64,000 nt of DNA, taken from positions 110,115 to 174,114 of the forward strand of contig KV423927.1 in NCBI GenBank assembly GCA_001632435.1, given 5' to 3'. Shown in pieces: positions 48,283 through 58,378 of the stretch. Below the pieces are notes generated by a model, which saw only the letters and a program-made list of their open reading frames with translations, was not told the DNA's origin and ran no database searches. The translations under genes were made by a program, and so were the position numbers. How positions within the stretch are numbered: position 1 is the first letter of the stretch; every line of letters starts with the position of its first letter. The stretch is from Calocera cornea HHB12733. Its lineage: Eukaryota; Basidiomycota; Dacrymycetes; Dacrymycetales; Dacrymycetaceae.

Positions 48283-50532
48283 TCACAGCGCGTAGCGGAA
48301 GCTCAGGTTCTCCCGGTCCGTCAGGTCCATGAGCCGCTTCTCGACGCGCCGGCGGACGATGTGCCCGTTCTCCTCCTGCTCGACATAGCCATACTCGCCC
48401 TGCTCGTCCTTCTCATCGGCCTGGAGAGCGTCGCGTCGCTTGTTCTCGCGGATGAGCAGGACGCGCAGGAGGATGATCAGACAGATGGTGATGCCCTCCG
48501 ACATCTGCGATACACGATCAGCTGGAGTTCAGAAGGTTCTGAGAGAGCACGAACCAGGATGATCGCCCACGGGACGGTGTCGCGAGGACGGTACTGCGCC
48601 TTCCAGAACTGCGTGCACAGAATCTGCCCGAGCGCATAGCCGATGAGGAAGATGGCGTTGGTGGCCAGTTTCTGTGCTCTGCTCAGCGGTTGCTTCTCAA
48701 AGGCTGTGGGAAACACATGCCTTAGTGTGGCCCGAAACGAGCACCGTCACCCATCCGAGTGTCATCACGAACGACGGGGCGCCGCCAAGCTCTGATTACG
48801 CACACATCCACTTGTTAGCTGCCTGCTTCGACTCTACTGTGGTATGTCGACTCACGGAAGATATAGTACGCCACCAGGAGACCGTTCTTGTTGTCCAGCG
48901 GGAGGGAGAGAAGGCAGATAGCCCCGATGATGGAAGGAATCCACCAGATGAGGGCGATGATCGACCGCGAATTCTTTGCGTACATCAGCTTCTGTTCGCC
49001 AGATGTATGCGCCTGGACTCACGGGGAAGAACCGGAGCATCAAGCACGCAGAGGTGACGCCGATGATTTGCTAGTCCCGCCATCACCATCAGCGCCCCCC
49101 CTTCGACCCCAGCGATAGCAGAGTAGGACGCACCGTGAACCCGCTGGGGACGTTCAGGATCGTCGTCTGGACTGTGCTGAAGCCGAACCCGCCGATGATG
49201 AGGGAGTACTGGACGCTGATGCCGTTCTGCAGGTCCGCGAAGGCGACCATGAAGAAGAATATCCAGGTCTTGTAGTCGCAGAGCGCTTCGATGAACCTGT
49301 TTCCCCGAGAATGAAAGCGCCGGGTCAGAGAGGGAGAGGGAGAGGGAGAGGGAGAGGGAGACGCACTGCGAGCGCTTCCAGACCTTCGTCTCTATGCCCG
49401 CCTGGTTCCCCCTCACACGGCGCACGGCGTCGACCTTCTCCTGCTCGTTCAGGAACCCGGCCGTCGTCGGGTTGTCCGGGAACCCCCACCAGAACAGCAC
49501 CGCGATGATGACGGTTGCGATGGTCATGATGACGAGCAGCCACTGCCAGGGCGCGGGCCGGTGGGCGCCGGGGATCTGCCCGATGCCGTACGAGACGAAG
49601 CCGATGATGATCAGCGCGAAACCGTTGCATTGGAAGGACCAGCCGATGCGCTCGCCGATCTCGACGCGCGTGTAGAACATGGATGTGACGAGCATCAGGC
49701 CCGAGGTGATGCACGCTTCGGACATGCCGAGCAGGAAGCGGAGGGCGACTGTCCGTGAGGAGGGGGGGTCAGCTGGCGATGTGCAGCAGGGGAGGGGAGC
49801 GCATACAGAGACCGCCATAGTTCGTGCATACTGCTTGCAGACCAATGAAGATCGCCCTGGGTCCCAATTAGGCAATATTCCCCAAAAGATGCGGCACGTC
49901 GCCTCACCACAGGAAGATGTTGAACGCGATCCACTTTGCCACGGGCAGACGCTGCATCGCGTACACCTGTGGGTACTCGGCAACGAGGTATCCTGGGCAT
50001 CGTGTCAGCCATTTCCCAACCAGGGCCCCAGGCGCGCCGCGCCGTGGGCGGGGGAGACGAAGGGGAAGAGAAAGAGAACGCACCTATATAGAACGCCGAC
50101 TGGAGGTTATTCAAGTTGTCGCTCGTGAGGTGGGCATCTGTCAGGATCCCGAGCGCGGCGGCAGAGCCGAGTGTCGACCTGCACATGGCGTCAGGACGCC
50201 ATCCACCCGTTGTAAAGCGCTCAGGCCCTACTTGTCCATAGCGTTTACTATGGATTGGCGGGCCGCTGTCAGCCTCCACCCGCTCAGGCACGCGAACGGG
50301 GGTACGTACTAGTGTACAGCAGGAAGAGGAGGGGGAGGAGGCGCCAGTCGAGCTTGGCCCGGATCTTGCTCGCGACGCTCGGGTCGAGCGTCTGCTCGCT
50401 GTCCGCCTCGTGCGCCTCCATCAAAAGCACTGTGACGTCCACCCCGGCGTCGTACTTGACGTGCGGGGCGGCGGCATCCTCGCGGGAGGCGGCCTCTGTC
50501 TGCGAGCCGTCCTTCTCGAACTCGTCAGACAT
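48283..50532 (-). CDS. MFS permease, Dal5/allantoate-type anion:cation symporter
   Basis: A gene with many short introns on the minus strand, starting MSDEFEKDGSQTEAASRED and ending DLTDRENLSFRYAL. It has 12 predicted membrane helices in pieces: LDWRLLPLLFLLYT, then NAMDKSTLGSAAALGI (the D-K-x-x-(L/N)-x-x-A signature after helix 1), YLVAEYPQVYAMQRLPVAKW, ALRFLLGMSEACITSGLML, CNGFALIIIGFVSYGIGQIP, WLLVIMTIATVIIAVLFWW and PDNPTTAGFLNEQE in the central loop. Further helices are FFFMVAFADLQNGISVQYSL, SIIGAICLLSLP, APSFVMTLGWVTVLVSG, FLIGYALGQILCTQFW and GITICLIILLRVLLI. This family imports organic anions such as allantoate, nicotinate or small peptides; the substrate is undetermined. No nitrogen-catabolite genes are adjacent. 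Confidence 0.9.
49327..49361. repeat. GAGGGA-type purine repeat in a permease intron
   Basis: About five GAGAGG/GAGGGA hexamers in an intron of the MFS gene, just inside its 5' splice site on the minus strand, where it reads as a CTCTCC pyrimidine run. Confidence 0.85.
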
Positions 50533-51859
50533 GGGGTCGGGGTAGTAGCCTGAGTAGGGGGGACAAAGGGATGACTAGGGAGGAGGGTATATAGCGGGCG
50601 GGGTGGAGAGGGCGGCGGCGACGTCGCGGGTTCCCAGTGGGAGGAAGGCAGCTGAGAATGAGCGCGTGGGCGGTATATGTAGCGCCGAGTGCGTGTTATG
50701 CTATTGTGCTGATGTAGTGGGCAAGGGAAGGCGTCGGAAGGCGGGCGAGTGAATAGATGCGGGAGCCGAGAGGAGGGTGGGTGCTGGCCCCGCCGGTTGC
50801 ATGTGTCGCGGCTGATGGTGGGCCGTCGCGATGAGCGAGTTCATCAGGCGGAGGGCGACCCTCGCCTGTGAACTGGGGAGAAGACCCGCCCGCTGATGGC
50901 CTCGAGGCAGAGAACAGAGAAACAGAGTGAGCAGAGGCGAGGCGGGACGGCTGGGACGGCTGATGCGGTCGATACGATAACGGGTCCGATCTGCCCGCGC
51001 CCGCCGCCGCTTCTTCCCAGGGTGCACCCAATTCACCCACACAGAGCAGGGAATTTGCCCGCACATCCACGACGCCCTGCAGCCCTGCACCGACGAAGAC
51101 GAGCGTCGTCGCGAGCGTGGGTCGAGGGACGACGGCGCTACCCGCCCCCGCGCTCGCAGCCCGGCGGTGTTAGCCCGGCGCGGCCGCAGGGAGTTTCAGT
51201 GCAGAGCCAGTGCGCGCCCGGCTCCGGCTCCGGGGCCCCGGGCGAGAGGGCGCGCATCGCGGGTGCTAACCTCCAAATCCGAGCATCTGGGCGAGACGCG
51301 CCGAGCGCCGATGGGGGATGGCACCTCATTTTGCCTCCTCAGCCCGCCCAATTCAGTCCTGGCTTGACCTCGCACGCCCTCGTCGACCCAGCACCGGACC
51401 GCAAAAAAGGCAAAAGGGTCTCGGCATCGATTTCGGGCTGGGCTGCTTCTGCAGGGCGGGCCAGCACGGATCAAGCGCTTGCGAAGCCGCGGGAAGCGTG
51501 AAAATGAGCTATAGCATCCCTGCCTTCCCAGCGCGCGTCACATCCCGACCAGATGCCAGGGAGAGCTGGCGGACGGAGAGTGGGCCGGTTCCTGATCGTC
51601 CACATGACGCACCCCGTTCGCCCAAACTCCGCCAGGAATAGTACAGTGCCCCAGCACAGAATCCGTGCATGCCCCTGCGAATTACCTAGCTCGTAAGAGT
51701 TAGGTCTACCTTCCCATGTTAAACCCGCACCCTGAAAACGTGCGGCCCGCTTACGTAGTTTCTTATGTGTCATGTCACGTCTGGTTCGTCCTTGTTTGTC
51801 GTTCTTCTCCTTTTTGCGTAATAATAATATCGTTCGTACACTCCTCCCTTCCCTTCTTC
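50533..51859. other. Upstream region of the permease and junction with the mobile element
   Basis: The first kilobase is GC-rich and should include the permease promoter. From about 51660 the sequence becomes AT-richer and T/C-rich, the first sign of the element to the right. No gene is supported, and the exact edge of the element cannot be fixed from one copy. Confidence 0.5.
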
Positions 51860-52266
51860 TTTGTATTGGTTCATGCCTTTCTTCTTCTTTCTTTATGATT
51901 GATCAGTTCTCTTCTTTGCTCTCCGACAAGTTAGCTATCGTTTCTTCTTCTCCTCTGAAGATACTGTATACTGTACCCTTACACAAACGTGCGCGTCGCC
52001 AAACCCTAACGGACCCTTTGAGGTCCACAATCGAAATGCGCGATTTGGTCCTATGCCGGTGACTTTGTATTGGTTCATGCATTTCTTCTTCTTTCTTTAT
52101 GCTTGATCAGTTCTCTTCTTTGCTCTCCGACAAGTTAGCTATCGTTTCTTCTTCTCCTCTGAAGATACTGTATACTGTACCCTTACACAAACGTGCGCGT
52201 CGCCAAACCCTAACGGACCCTTTGAGATCCACAATCGAAATGCGCGAATTGGACGTATGCCGGTCG
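51860..52266. repeat. Tandem direct duplication, 204-bp unit x2
   Basis: The sequence beginning TTTGTATTGGTTCATGC at 51860 recurs at 52064 with only a few substitutions over about 200 bp, ending near TATGCCGGT in both copies. Each unit contains a short frame (M-x-DQFSSLLSDKLAIV...) that is kept in both copies, probably because the duplication is recent. Confidence 0.9.
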
Positions 52267-52797
52267 CAGTGCGTCTGGCCCTGGTTGTAAATGCACTCTT
52301 TATTTCGGAGTTTTCCGTGAGGCCGTTGCAGATGCTCTTTCGTCCGTTCTGCGCCTCAGTAGCTGTTTGTTTCTTTGGGTGCGTTAAGGTCCCTGCTTTT
52401 CTTCGTGTTTCTTGATGTACATCTGCCGTTTCTTCTTTGTTAACTGATATATCAGTACTTGTTCTTTCATGTCTTCTGCAGTTACCTAGTTACTACTGTC
52501 CCGGTATATACGAATATGCCATCACTAATCCCTGACCGTATCATTGATCCATTACCGTAATGCAGTAACCGGGCCACTGGCTGGGCCCGTGCCAGGGCGT
52601 CGGAAGTATCTGGTCATTTATTTATTTAGGTCGCCGCTGATTAACATCCTTCTGTCAGCAGTGGCGTGCTCCCCTTTTGCTTCCGCATCCTCGTTTACAT
52701 TGCATCGCTGCTTCCTAATCACACCTTGGCCATTCCTCAGCATAATCTTCTTCTTACTCCTTGGCTATATTCTCGTTGCTAGATATCAGCGTATCTT

Positions 52798-54582
52798 ATG
52801 GTCAACTCGTCTTCTTCCGCGCGTTTGGGTGACATACTCCCGACAAAACTCGATAGACAGTTCTCTAATATTCTCGCCGCATCATTGGATGGTCGAGAGT
52901 CCTTTTGGGCCAAAATCACCGACGATCGTTTCCTTCCTTCAACTAGGGTTAGTGCTTCCTTCTCCGATGATATGGCTTGTTGGCATTAATACGCTTTGGT
53001 TAGGATGTGCTTCAAGAATGTATATCTCAGGACTGGTCTCGATATGATAGTTTGCCGCCTAAAGCGTCTGCCATCCTTTCGGTCGAATGGCTCAATGGGT
53101 TCAAGCGAGATATCAATTCTCGAGTATTGCAGAATCCGAGTCTCTTGGATTCGTTGTCGCCGTCTCTACTCAATCTTATGGGTTCAAAATGGGTCGCGAT
53201 CATGAGTTCTTTACGTGATTCCCTCCTTCAAGCAGAAGCTCTCCGCGTAAAGACTCTCCGTTCTTTGGAGGCGTTAGAAGAAGATCGTGATCCCGGTGAT
53301 CTGGTCTGTTCATAACATTTGTTCAGTTGCTTTTGGCTGATTCGTGTCTTCCAAGTTGGCGGACATGACCTTCGAAGACGATATTCCATTGGTCCCTCAA
53401 GTCGAATCTACTTGCTCCGTAGCCGATTCGCGAGATGCTTCTTCCGTCACTGGACTCGTAAGTCATCCGTATTCTTTCTTGGGCTTGTCTCTTATACGTC
53501 TCACAGTCTCCCTCTGACGTTTTCATTCCCACTCAGCCTAACGTGTCGTCTTCCTTAAAAGTCGTCGACGATTCCGATAGTATACCTTCTTTGTCTGCAG
53601 ATGAAACGTCCGCGCATATCTTCGTTGGCTCTGACGATGTAATGTGCGTACCGCTAAACTCAGCATGTATCGATACTTATTTTACCCGCAGGTTCTTTCT
53701 GCTGTGTCTCTTTCGTCTCTAGCTAATATCTGGCGGCTAGTCCGCTTCCTCGCCTCCTTCCATGCCTGCCGTCAATAACGTGTGTGTTTTCCTCTAGCTG
53801 TCGTTATCGTCCTTACCATTTCTTTAGACTAGCATTGCGCAAAGTCCGTCAATTGGACATCTATGGGTGTGTTCCCTACTTTCTACCATCTTAGTTGTTG
53901 GTCGTTCCTCATATTGTGTATAGTGTGAGCACTGCTTGAAGCGCTATGTTCGCCAGTGTCGGGATGGTGTTGTCGTTGAAAAGCGCGTGCGCTGTTCTGG
54001 GTCTGTGAGACATAGCAGCAAGTCTGGTTATGGCTGTGATGGTTGTCGAGCTGTAAACTTGACTTGTTCTTTGCAGCGTGGTAATTATATGTTTCGTCTG
54101 CACCATTCTGATGCGCTCACTATTTTGCTCTAGATGTTAAAATTGCTGAGGCTGCCGCCAACCTTATACATGCTTCTTCTGTGTCTCATGCTTCGATTCG
54201 GCCACGCTCAATCAGCAAATTGCGTACCGGTAGTAAGAAGAGGAAACTCGCGGATGGAAAGCTCGGTTCTACTCCCACTGCAGTTATTGACGATGAGTCA
54301 TGTGAGTGTTCATCTGTTTAGTCTTCTTGTTTACCTCTACATTCCCGTTCGACTCCTGTTGTTCGGCGTGTTCGCTCCTTCCCTGCTTCTTTTCTTCCGT
54401 AATTTTTACTTGGATGAGTTCTCACCGTGTACTCAGTTCCGGCCCTCGACATCCTAATGGAACGCTTGACCTGTTTGCGACTCTTGTCGAATGAAGACCT
54501 ATTATCTTTGGATCTTATTAAGTCCTTCGTTGACAGTGTTATTCGTCTGGGTCTTGATCTGCAAGTGTTATGTCGTGTGTAG
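52798..54582 (+). CDS. Element-associated protein with a Cys-rich, probably zinc-binding module
   Basis: Exons that join in phase are 52798-52947, 53004-53303, 53356-53457, 53537-53638, then one or two short exons between about 53692 and 53870 whose junctions I could not settle, then 53924-54080, 54134-54301 and 54437-54582. The N-terminal half (MVNSSSSARLGDILPTKLDR, DVLQECISQDWSRYDSLPPK, LRDSLLQAEALRVKTLRSLE) is helical and possibly coiled coil. A Ser/Asp-rich linker follows. The Cys module reads CEHCLKRYVRQC, VRCSG and CDGCRAVNLTC, spacing that suggests zinc binding and recalls fungal Zn-cluster proteins without matching Zn2Cys6 exactly. A basic GSKKRKLADGKLG stretch could be a nuclear signal. 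The C-terminus is Leu-rich and helical. I do not recognise the family. Confidence 0.65.
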
Positions 54583-54976
54583 TATACTTTCATGTTATAC
54601 TTACGCATATGTTGTATTGTGTACCCGTATATGCCAACATATTCAACAATATGTTGGTTATTATCATTATTGCGTTCTGCTGTGGGCTTTTATTCATGTG
54701 CGGTGCTTCATTTCATGCCTTAGTACTTCATGTATCTCTCCATGTGCGTTTCGACTACAGATACATTATCTTCTAAGCATACAGACATGGTGTCTCTTGC
54801 CTCTTTTGGACACGTGATTTGAGTATATTTCGCGACTCGTGTCGCTGGATCACGTGGTATGCACTGCTTTACTGTGGATTGCACGGTTGCAAATGCTACC
54901 ACGGATGCAAACACCGGTTTTCAGTCTCGCCGCCCTCGACCTCCTGTGGGGCTTCATCTTCGACCACGACGAAGAT
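54583..54976. other. AT-rich spacer with a perfect hairpin
   Basis: The spacer between two same-strand genes contains CCAACATATT (54634-54643), a CAAC loop and AATATGTTGG (54648-54657), a perfect 10-bp stem. It could mark a transcript end or an old element terminus; no CTRR sequence follows closely. Confidence 0.6.
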
Positions 54977-56537
54977 ATGGCTTCTTTCGATTCGATCGAC
55001 AAGTTTACCCTTGCTCCGGTTTTCAGATCTTTGCGTGCCGCCTCTTATCGACCGGGTTGGGAGTCTTTCGTCATGGCTAACGGTGATCGCATCCGCGTGC
55101 GTATTGTCTTTCATCTTGCTTCATATCAGATCTGACCTCTGTATAGCATAACATCCAATCCTATGTTGATCTCGATCTCTCTGCCTTTGTAATGTTGACG
55201 CCGAGCATGGTATTGGCTGTGGACGCCGCTTGGTTCAGGGAGAAGAAGATTGCATATAAGAAGCTCAAAAATATTGGTGTGGATCCGTCTTCAACCGGCA
55301 AAAATGTACCCGACCTCTGCTGTCGTTTATCAATTTCGCTCATCCTTCTCCGTAGCCTTGCCCTACCAAACTGGTCGCTGTCAATTCGTTGTCTTCCAAG
55401 GCGCGTTATCTACTATCCTATTATACGTCTCACTAACCCTATTTTACAGTCTCATCGCGGTCTCGACTTATCAAAGCCTGACGGAAAAGTTACGGACCGC
55501 CGTCCTATCTATACAGTTGACGCCATTCCTTCTGCTTACCTCGGTTCTCGAGGTTATCTCCGAAAGGCTGTGGATGATAGGATCGTGTCGTCTTTCATCG
55601 TCGATGGATGGAAAGACGGTTCTGATCATTCGGCTCATAAGCTTCGCATCGCCCTTGGTGCTACTTTGACCATCGACTACTTGAAAGCTGCTGCTTCCTC
55701 CTTGCCTTCTGCTGATAAAATCTCATCCGCTCTTCGTGTACGTTCTATTGCTCTCTGTTTCTATATATACTGATATCTCTTCAGCAAGATAAACCTAAAG
55801 ATATTATCAGTCAGTTCGAGGGTTGGGTATGTTACTTCCTTTTTCGCGTTCACTTATGGATCGTTCATATCTATGTCTTCCTACAGTGCGACTCGTGTGT
55901 CTTCTATTATCTCGTCGATAAGAACGCCGGTGTACGTCGGGATAAACGCACACAATGCGGAGGTCCCGTATATGTCGGCGACGACGATACCCCTTTCGCT
56001 TGTCACTTGTGCAGAGATTGCGACCTTCTATGCTCTCACTCCGTCAGTGAGTAGTTGCGTTCTCCGTCTCTCATACACTAATCCGTGTACAGACTACAAA
56101 CGTGCCTTACGCGCTGGTTTGTCGACTCATGCTTCTCTTCAACCTTCTCAGCATACGGGTGCTAGTGACACTTCTTCCTCAACCAACCGTCCTGCTATGC
56201 GTCGTCACTCCATTGCTTCAATGGCGCAGAAAGAATTGGATTCTATTCCTTTTCGTGGTATGGGCTCTACCGTAGGCAGCGCTTTTGCTGGTACTACTGT
56301 GTTGTACGATGGTCTGAACGTGGAATTCGGTATGGTCTTTCCCTTGTTTAAGGCGCGTTTATCTCATGCTTCTTAGGTGGTTTTCTTATCGGGCTGCTCC
56401 GTCTATGCATAAGACTGCGATCTAAATGTCAAGCTGCGCTGATCGATGAAGATGACATTGCACGTTCCGATGTCTGCACGCGCTGCCTTATCATCGAAAC
56501 TGATGTTGAAGACGCACTTGCCCTATTAGGTGCTTAG
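54977..56537 (+). CDS. Second element-associated Cys-rich protein (403 aa)
   Basis: Exons 54977-55096, 55147-55305, 55356-55400, 55450-55737, 55785-55826, 55887-56046, 56093-56329 and 56377-56537 sum to 404 codons in phase. The N-terminal part reads MASFDSIDKFTLAPVFRSLR, YVDLDLSAFVMLTPSMVL and VDAAWFREKKIAYKKLKNIG. The middle has GYLRKAVDDRIVSSFIVDGW. A Cys/His module follows: CDSCVFYYLVDKN, TQCGGPVYV, and CHLCRDCDLLCSHSV, that is C-x2-C, C, C-x2-C-x2-C-x4-C. A late CTRC pair lies near the end. This spacing suggests zinc binding. The intron 55401-55449 would use a GC donor; if the 45-nt third exon is not real, one 144-nt intron also keeps the frame. It has the same general plan as its upstream neighbour (helical N-terminus, then Cys module) but no clear sequence identity. 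Function unknown. Confidence 0.68.
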
Positions 56538-56863
56538 TATGCTTCTCATTATCAACCAATCATCTGTAAATCATAGTCGTTAATGCAACCCTGTTCACAC
56601 TTTCGTCTTTGTCTTTTGATCGGCTGTCTTTCCCATGCATGTGTCTGCATTCACCCAAGCCACCTTCCTCACCATCGTCCTTACCATTTTTATATTAACT
56701 GTCAGCCTTGTCTAATGCTTATCCCGTCCTGTTCTTTAAGCATGTTGCAAACGAGCGTGATTGTTATATATCATATATATACACCCAACATTGATGGGTT
56801 GCGCATACTGCAATCTAACTACAAGCTATCCGCAGTTTGGTGCCTCTCCTTCTTCATCATCGC
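56538..56863. other. Spacer between convergent genes
   Basis: About 325 bp, AT-rich, between the second Cys-rich gene and the end of the minus-strand gene. Nothing further was recognised. Confidence 0.5.
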
Positions 56864-58014
56864 TTACAAGGTCGGTGGAGGCCGGCGTCTCGTGTTCTCA
56901 GACGGTCCATCCTCTAATTTCCTCTTCTTCGTAGGTGATCTACTTGTCACGACCGGTTTGCCGATTACAACTATGTCGTAAGGGATGAGCACAAATGTCG
57001 ATTTGTTGTCCTTCGCAATGTAGTAGTAGCGCATCACAAGTTTCAGTTTCACCACCGCGCCTTGCAGCTCTTCTCTCCAATAGGTTGGACTGATAAGATT
57101 CCCGGTTACGTCGTATGCAGGAAGCTGAAGAGGTACGTGGCTAGTCTTGATGTGGTTTAGTTCGTTTCGGACATTTGCAGGTACGGGCCAGTCATTCCAT
57201 TCGGTCGCGGACGTGACTTTGTCTAATGCGTTTGTTCAATTCAAGTCATCGCGATCTGGAAAACCCCTTTGGCGTACCGACTGTAGCATCACCCAACCAA
57301 TCTTCTTTCTCCTCCGTCGGACGACGCTACTAATCATTAGCTCTCAATCTTATAATTGGTTGTCAATAAACATACCTCGAAAAGTGGCCAGCTGATCCTT
57401 ATACCATCTTCTTTCACAACGGATATTATGTCGGTTCCTGGATGCGCCGCCCGAATCTGCAGCTCTTTAATATTCCGTTTCGCTTCCTCATAATATGCGT
57501 CGAACGGTATCTTCTGAGGACTGACGAGGTTGGCCGTGGCTTTCTGTTTGCTGAGTTCTTTCGAGAACGTATTGTCTTGTCGCCAACCGCCGTGAGGGGT
57601 GAGATTGAAACCATCCTCGGAAATACGAGCCACCAATGTCAATTGGGCAGCGTTTTCTCCATCATGCAAGACAACACCATCGACATCGCTTATAGTACCC
57701 CACTTCAGGATCTTCAAGTCTTCTTTATCGGCGAGATTATACCCTGCTTCCTTGAGCCACAAGAGTAGATTCTTCAATCGTGTCGAAGATGACATCGGAA
57801 CGTTCTGCAACTGCTCCTCGGTAGTTCGTTGCTCAATGGACGCACTAAGTATCGCATGCGAAGCTTTGGGGGTAGTCGGCTTCTCCTGGACATCGTTTTC
57901 GGCTTGTCCATCTATCGTTGATACGGTATCGGGGTCTGCCCTTGCAGGTTGCGTACTCGTCGTTGTTGCTGACTCGGTCGGAGATGGAGAATGAGGCGTC
58001 TGGCGGGTACGCAT
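56864..58014 (-). CDS. Element-associated protein with a basic nuclear-signal-like tail (348 aa)
   Basis: Exons 58014-57376, 57326-57278 and 57222-56864 join in phase to 349 codons. The start MRTRQTPHSPSPTESATTTS is chosen over an upstream in-frame ATG at 58191, which would add a very basic leader overlapping the divergent promoter. The first 85 residues are Ser/Thr/Pro-rich. The folded-looking part includes LKNLLLWLKEAGYNLADKED, LKILKWGTISDVDGVVLHDG, AQLTLVARISEDGFNLTPHG and FDAYYEEAKRNIKELQIRAA. Further on are YWREELQGAVVKLKLVMRYY and STFVLIPYDIVVIGKPVV. The tail RSPTKKRKLEDGPSENTRRR resembles a nuclear localisation signal. An apparent in-frame TGA near 57240 is removed by the second intron. 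I know no family for it. It is divergent from the Rep/helicase gene. Confidence 0.68.
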
Positions 58015-58378
58015 CTCGTCTACTATGTGAATATGTTGCCTAGATTGCAGCGAATGAGGGAATCCAATAAAGAGAGGGGTTTTCAAGAGGGAAAGTTTGC
58101 GGTGTTTCCGTATCTTCGACCGCCTCGAAATATACGGGGGGATCCTTCGATCCCGTCGGAGGTTTTTTTTTTTCTCCTTGCCGTTATCCAATCAGCTTCT
58201 TCAATTATGTCAAGACACTCCGTATAAACTTATCCGGGTATCATGCATTTCCATAACCGGCCACTTTAATCCTTTCGTCCCGGTCGTCCCGGTCGTCAAG
58301 GCGGATGTATTTCTTATTGCCTGTTCTGTCAACAACGTAGTTGTCGGCTTTCATCCTCATTTCTCTCGCAATTCCGAT
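58015..58378. promoter_or_regulatory. Divergent promoter region inside the element
   Basis: 364 bp separate the minus-strand companion gene from the Rep/helicase gene. It contains a short T-run (about 58164-58173) and a tandem CCCGGTCGT motif near 58279-58298. It should drive both genes. Confidence 0.5.

Noticed and set aside
51990..52220. CCCTAAC-like motifs in the tandem repeat as interstitial telomere sequence
   Set aside because: The motif occurs once per 204-bp unit and is not itself repeated, so it is not telomeric.
57230..57250. In-frame stop suggesting a broken companion gene in the element
   Set aside because: The stop lies inside a normal intron (57277-57223, GTACGC...ATTAG). Splicing restores a continuous frame, so it is not evidence of a pseudogene.
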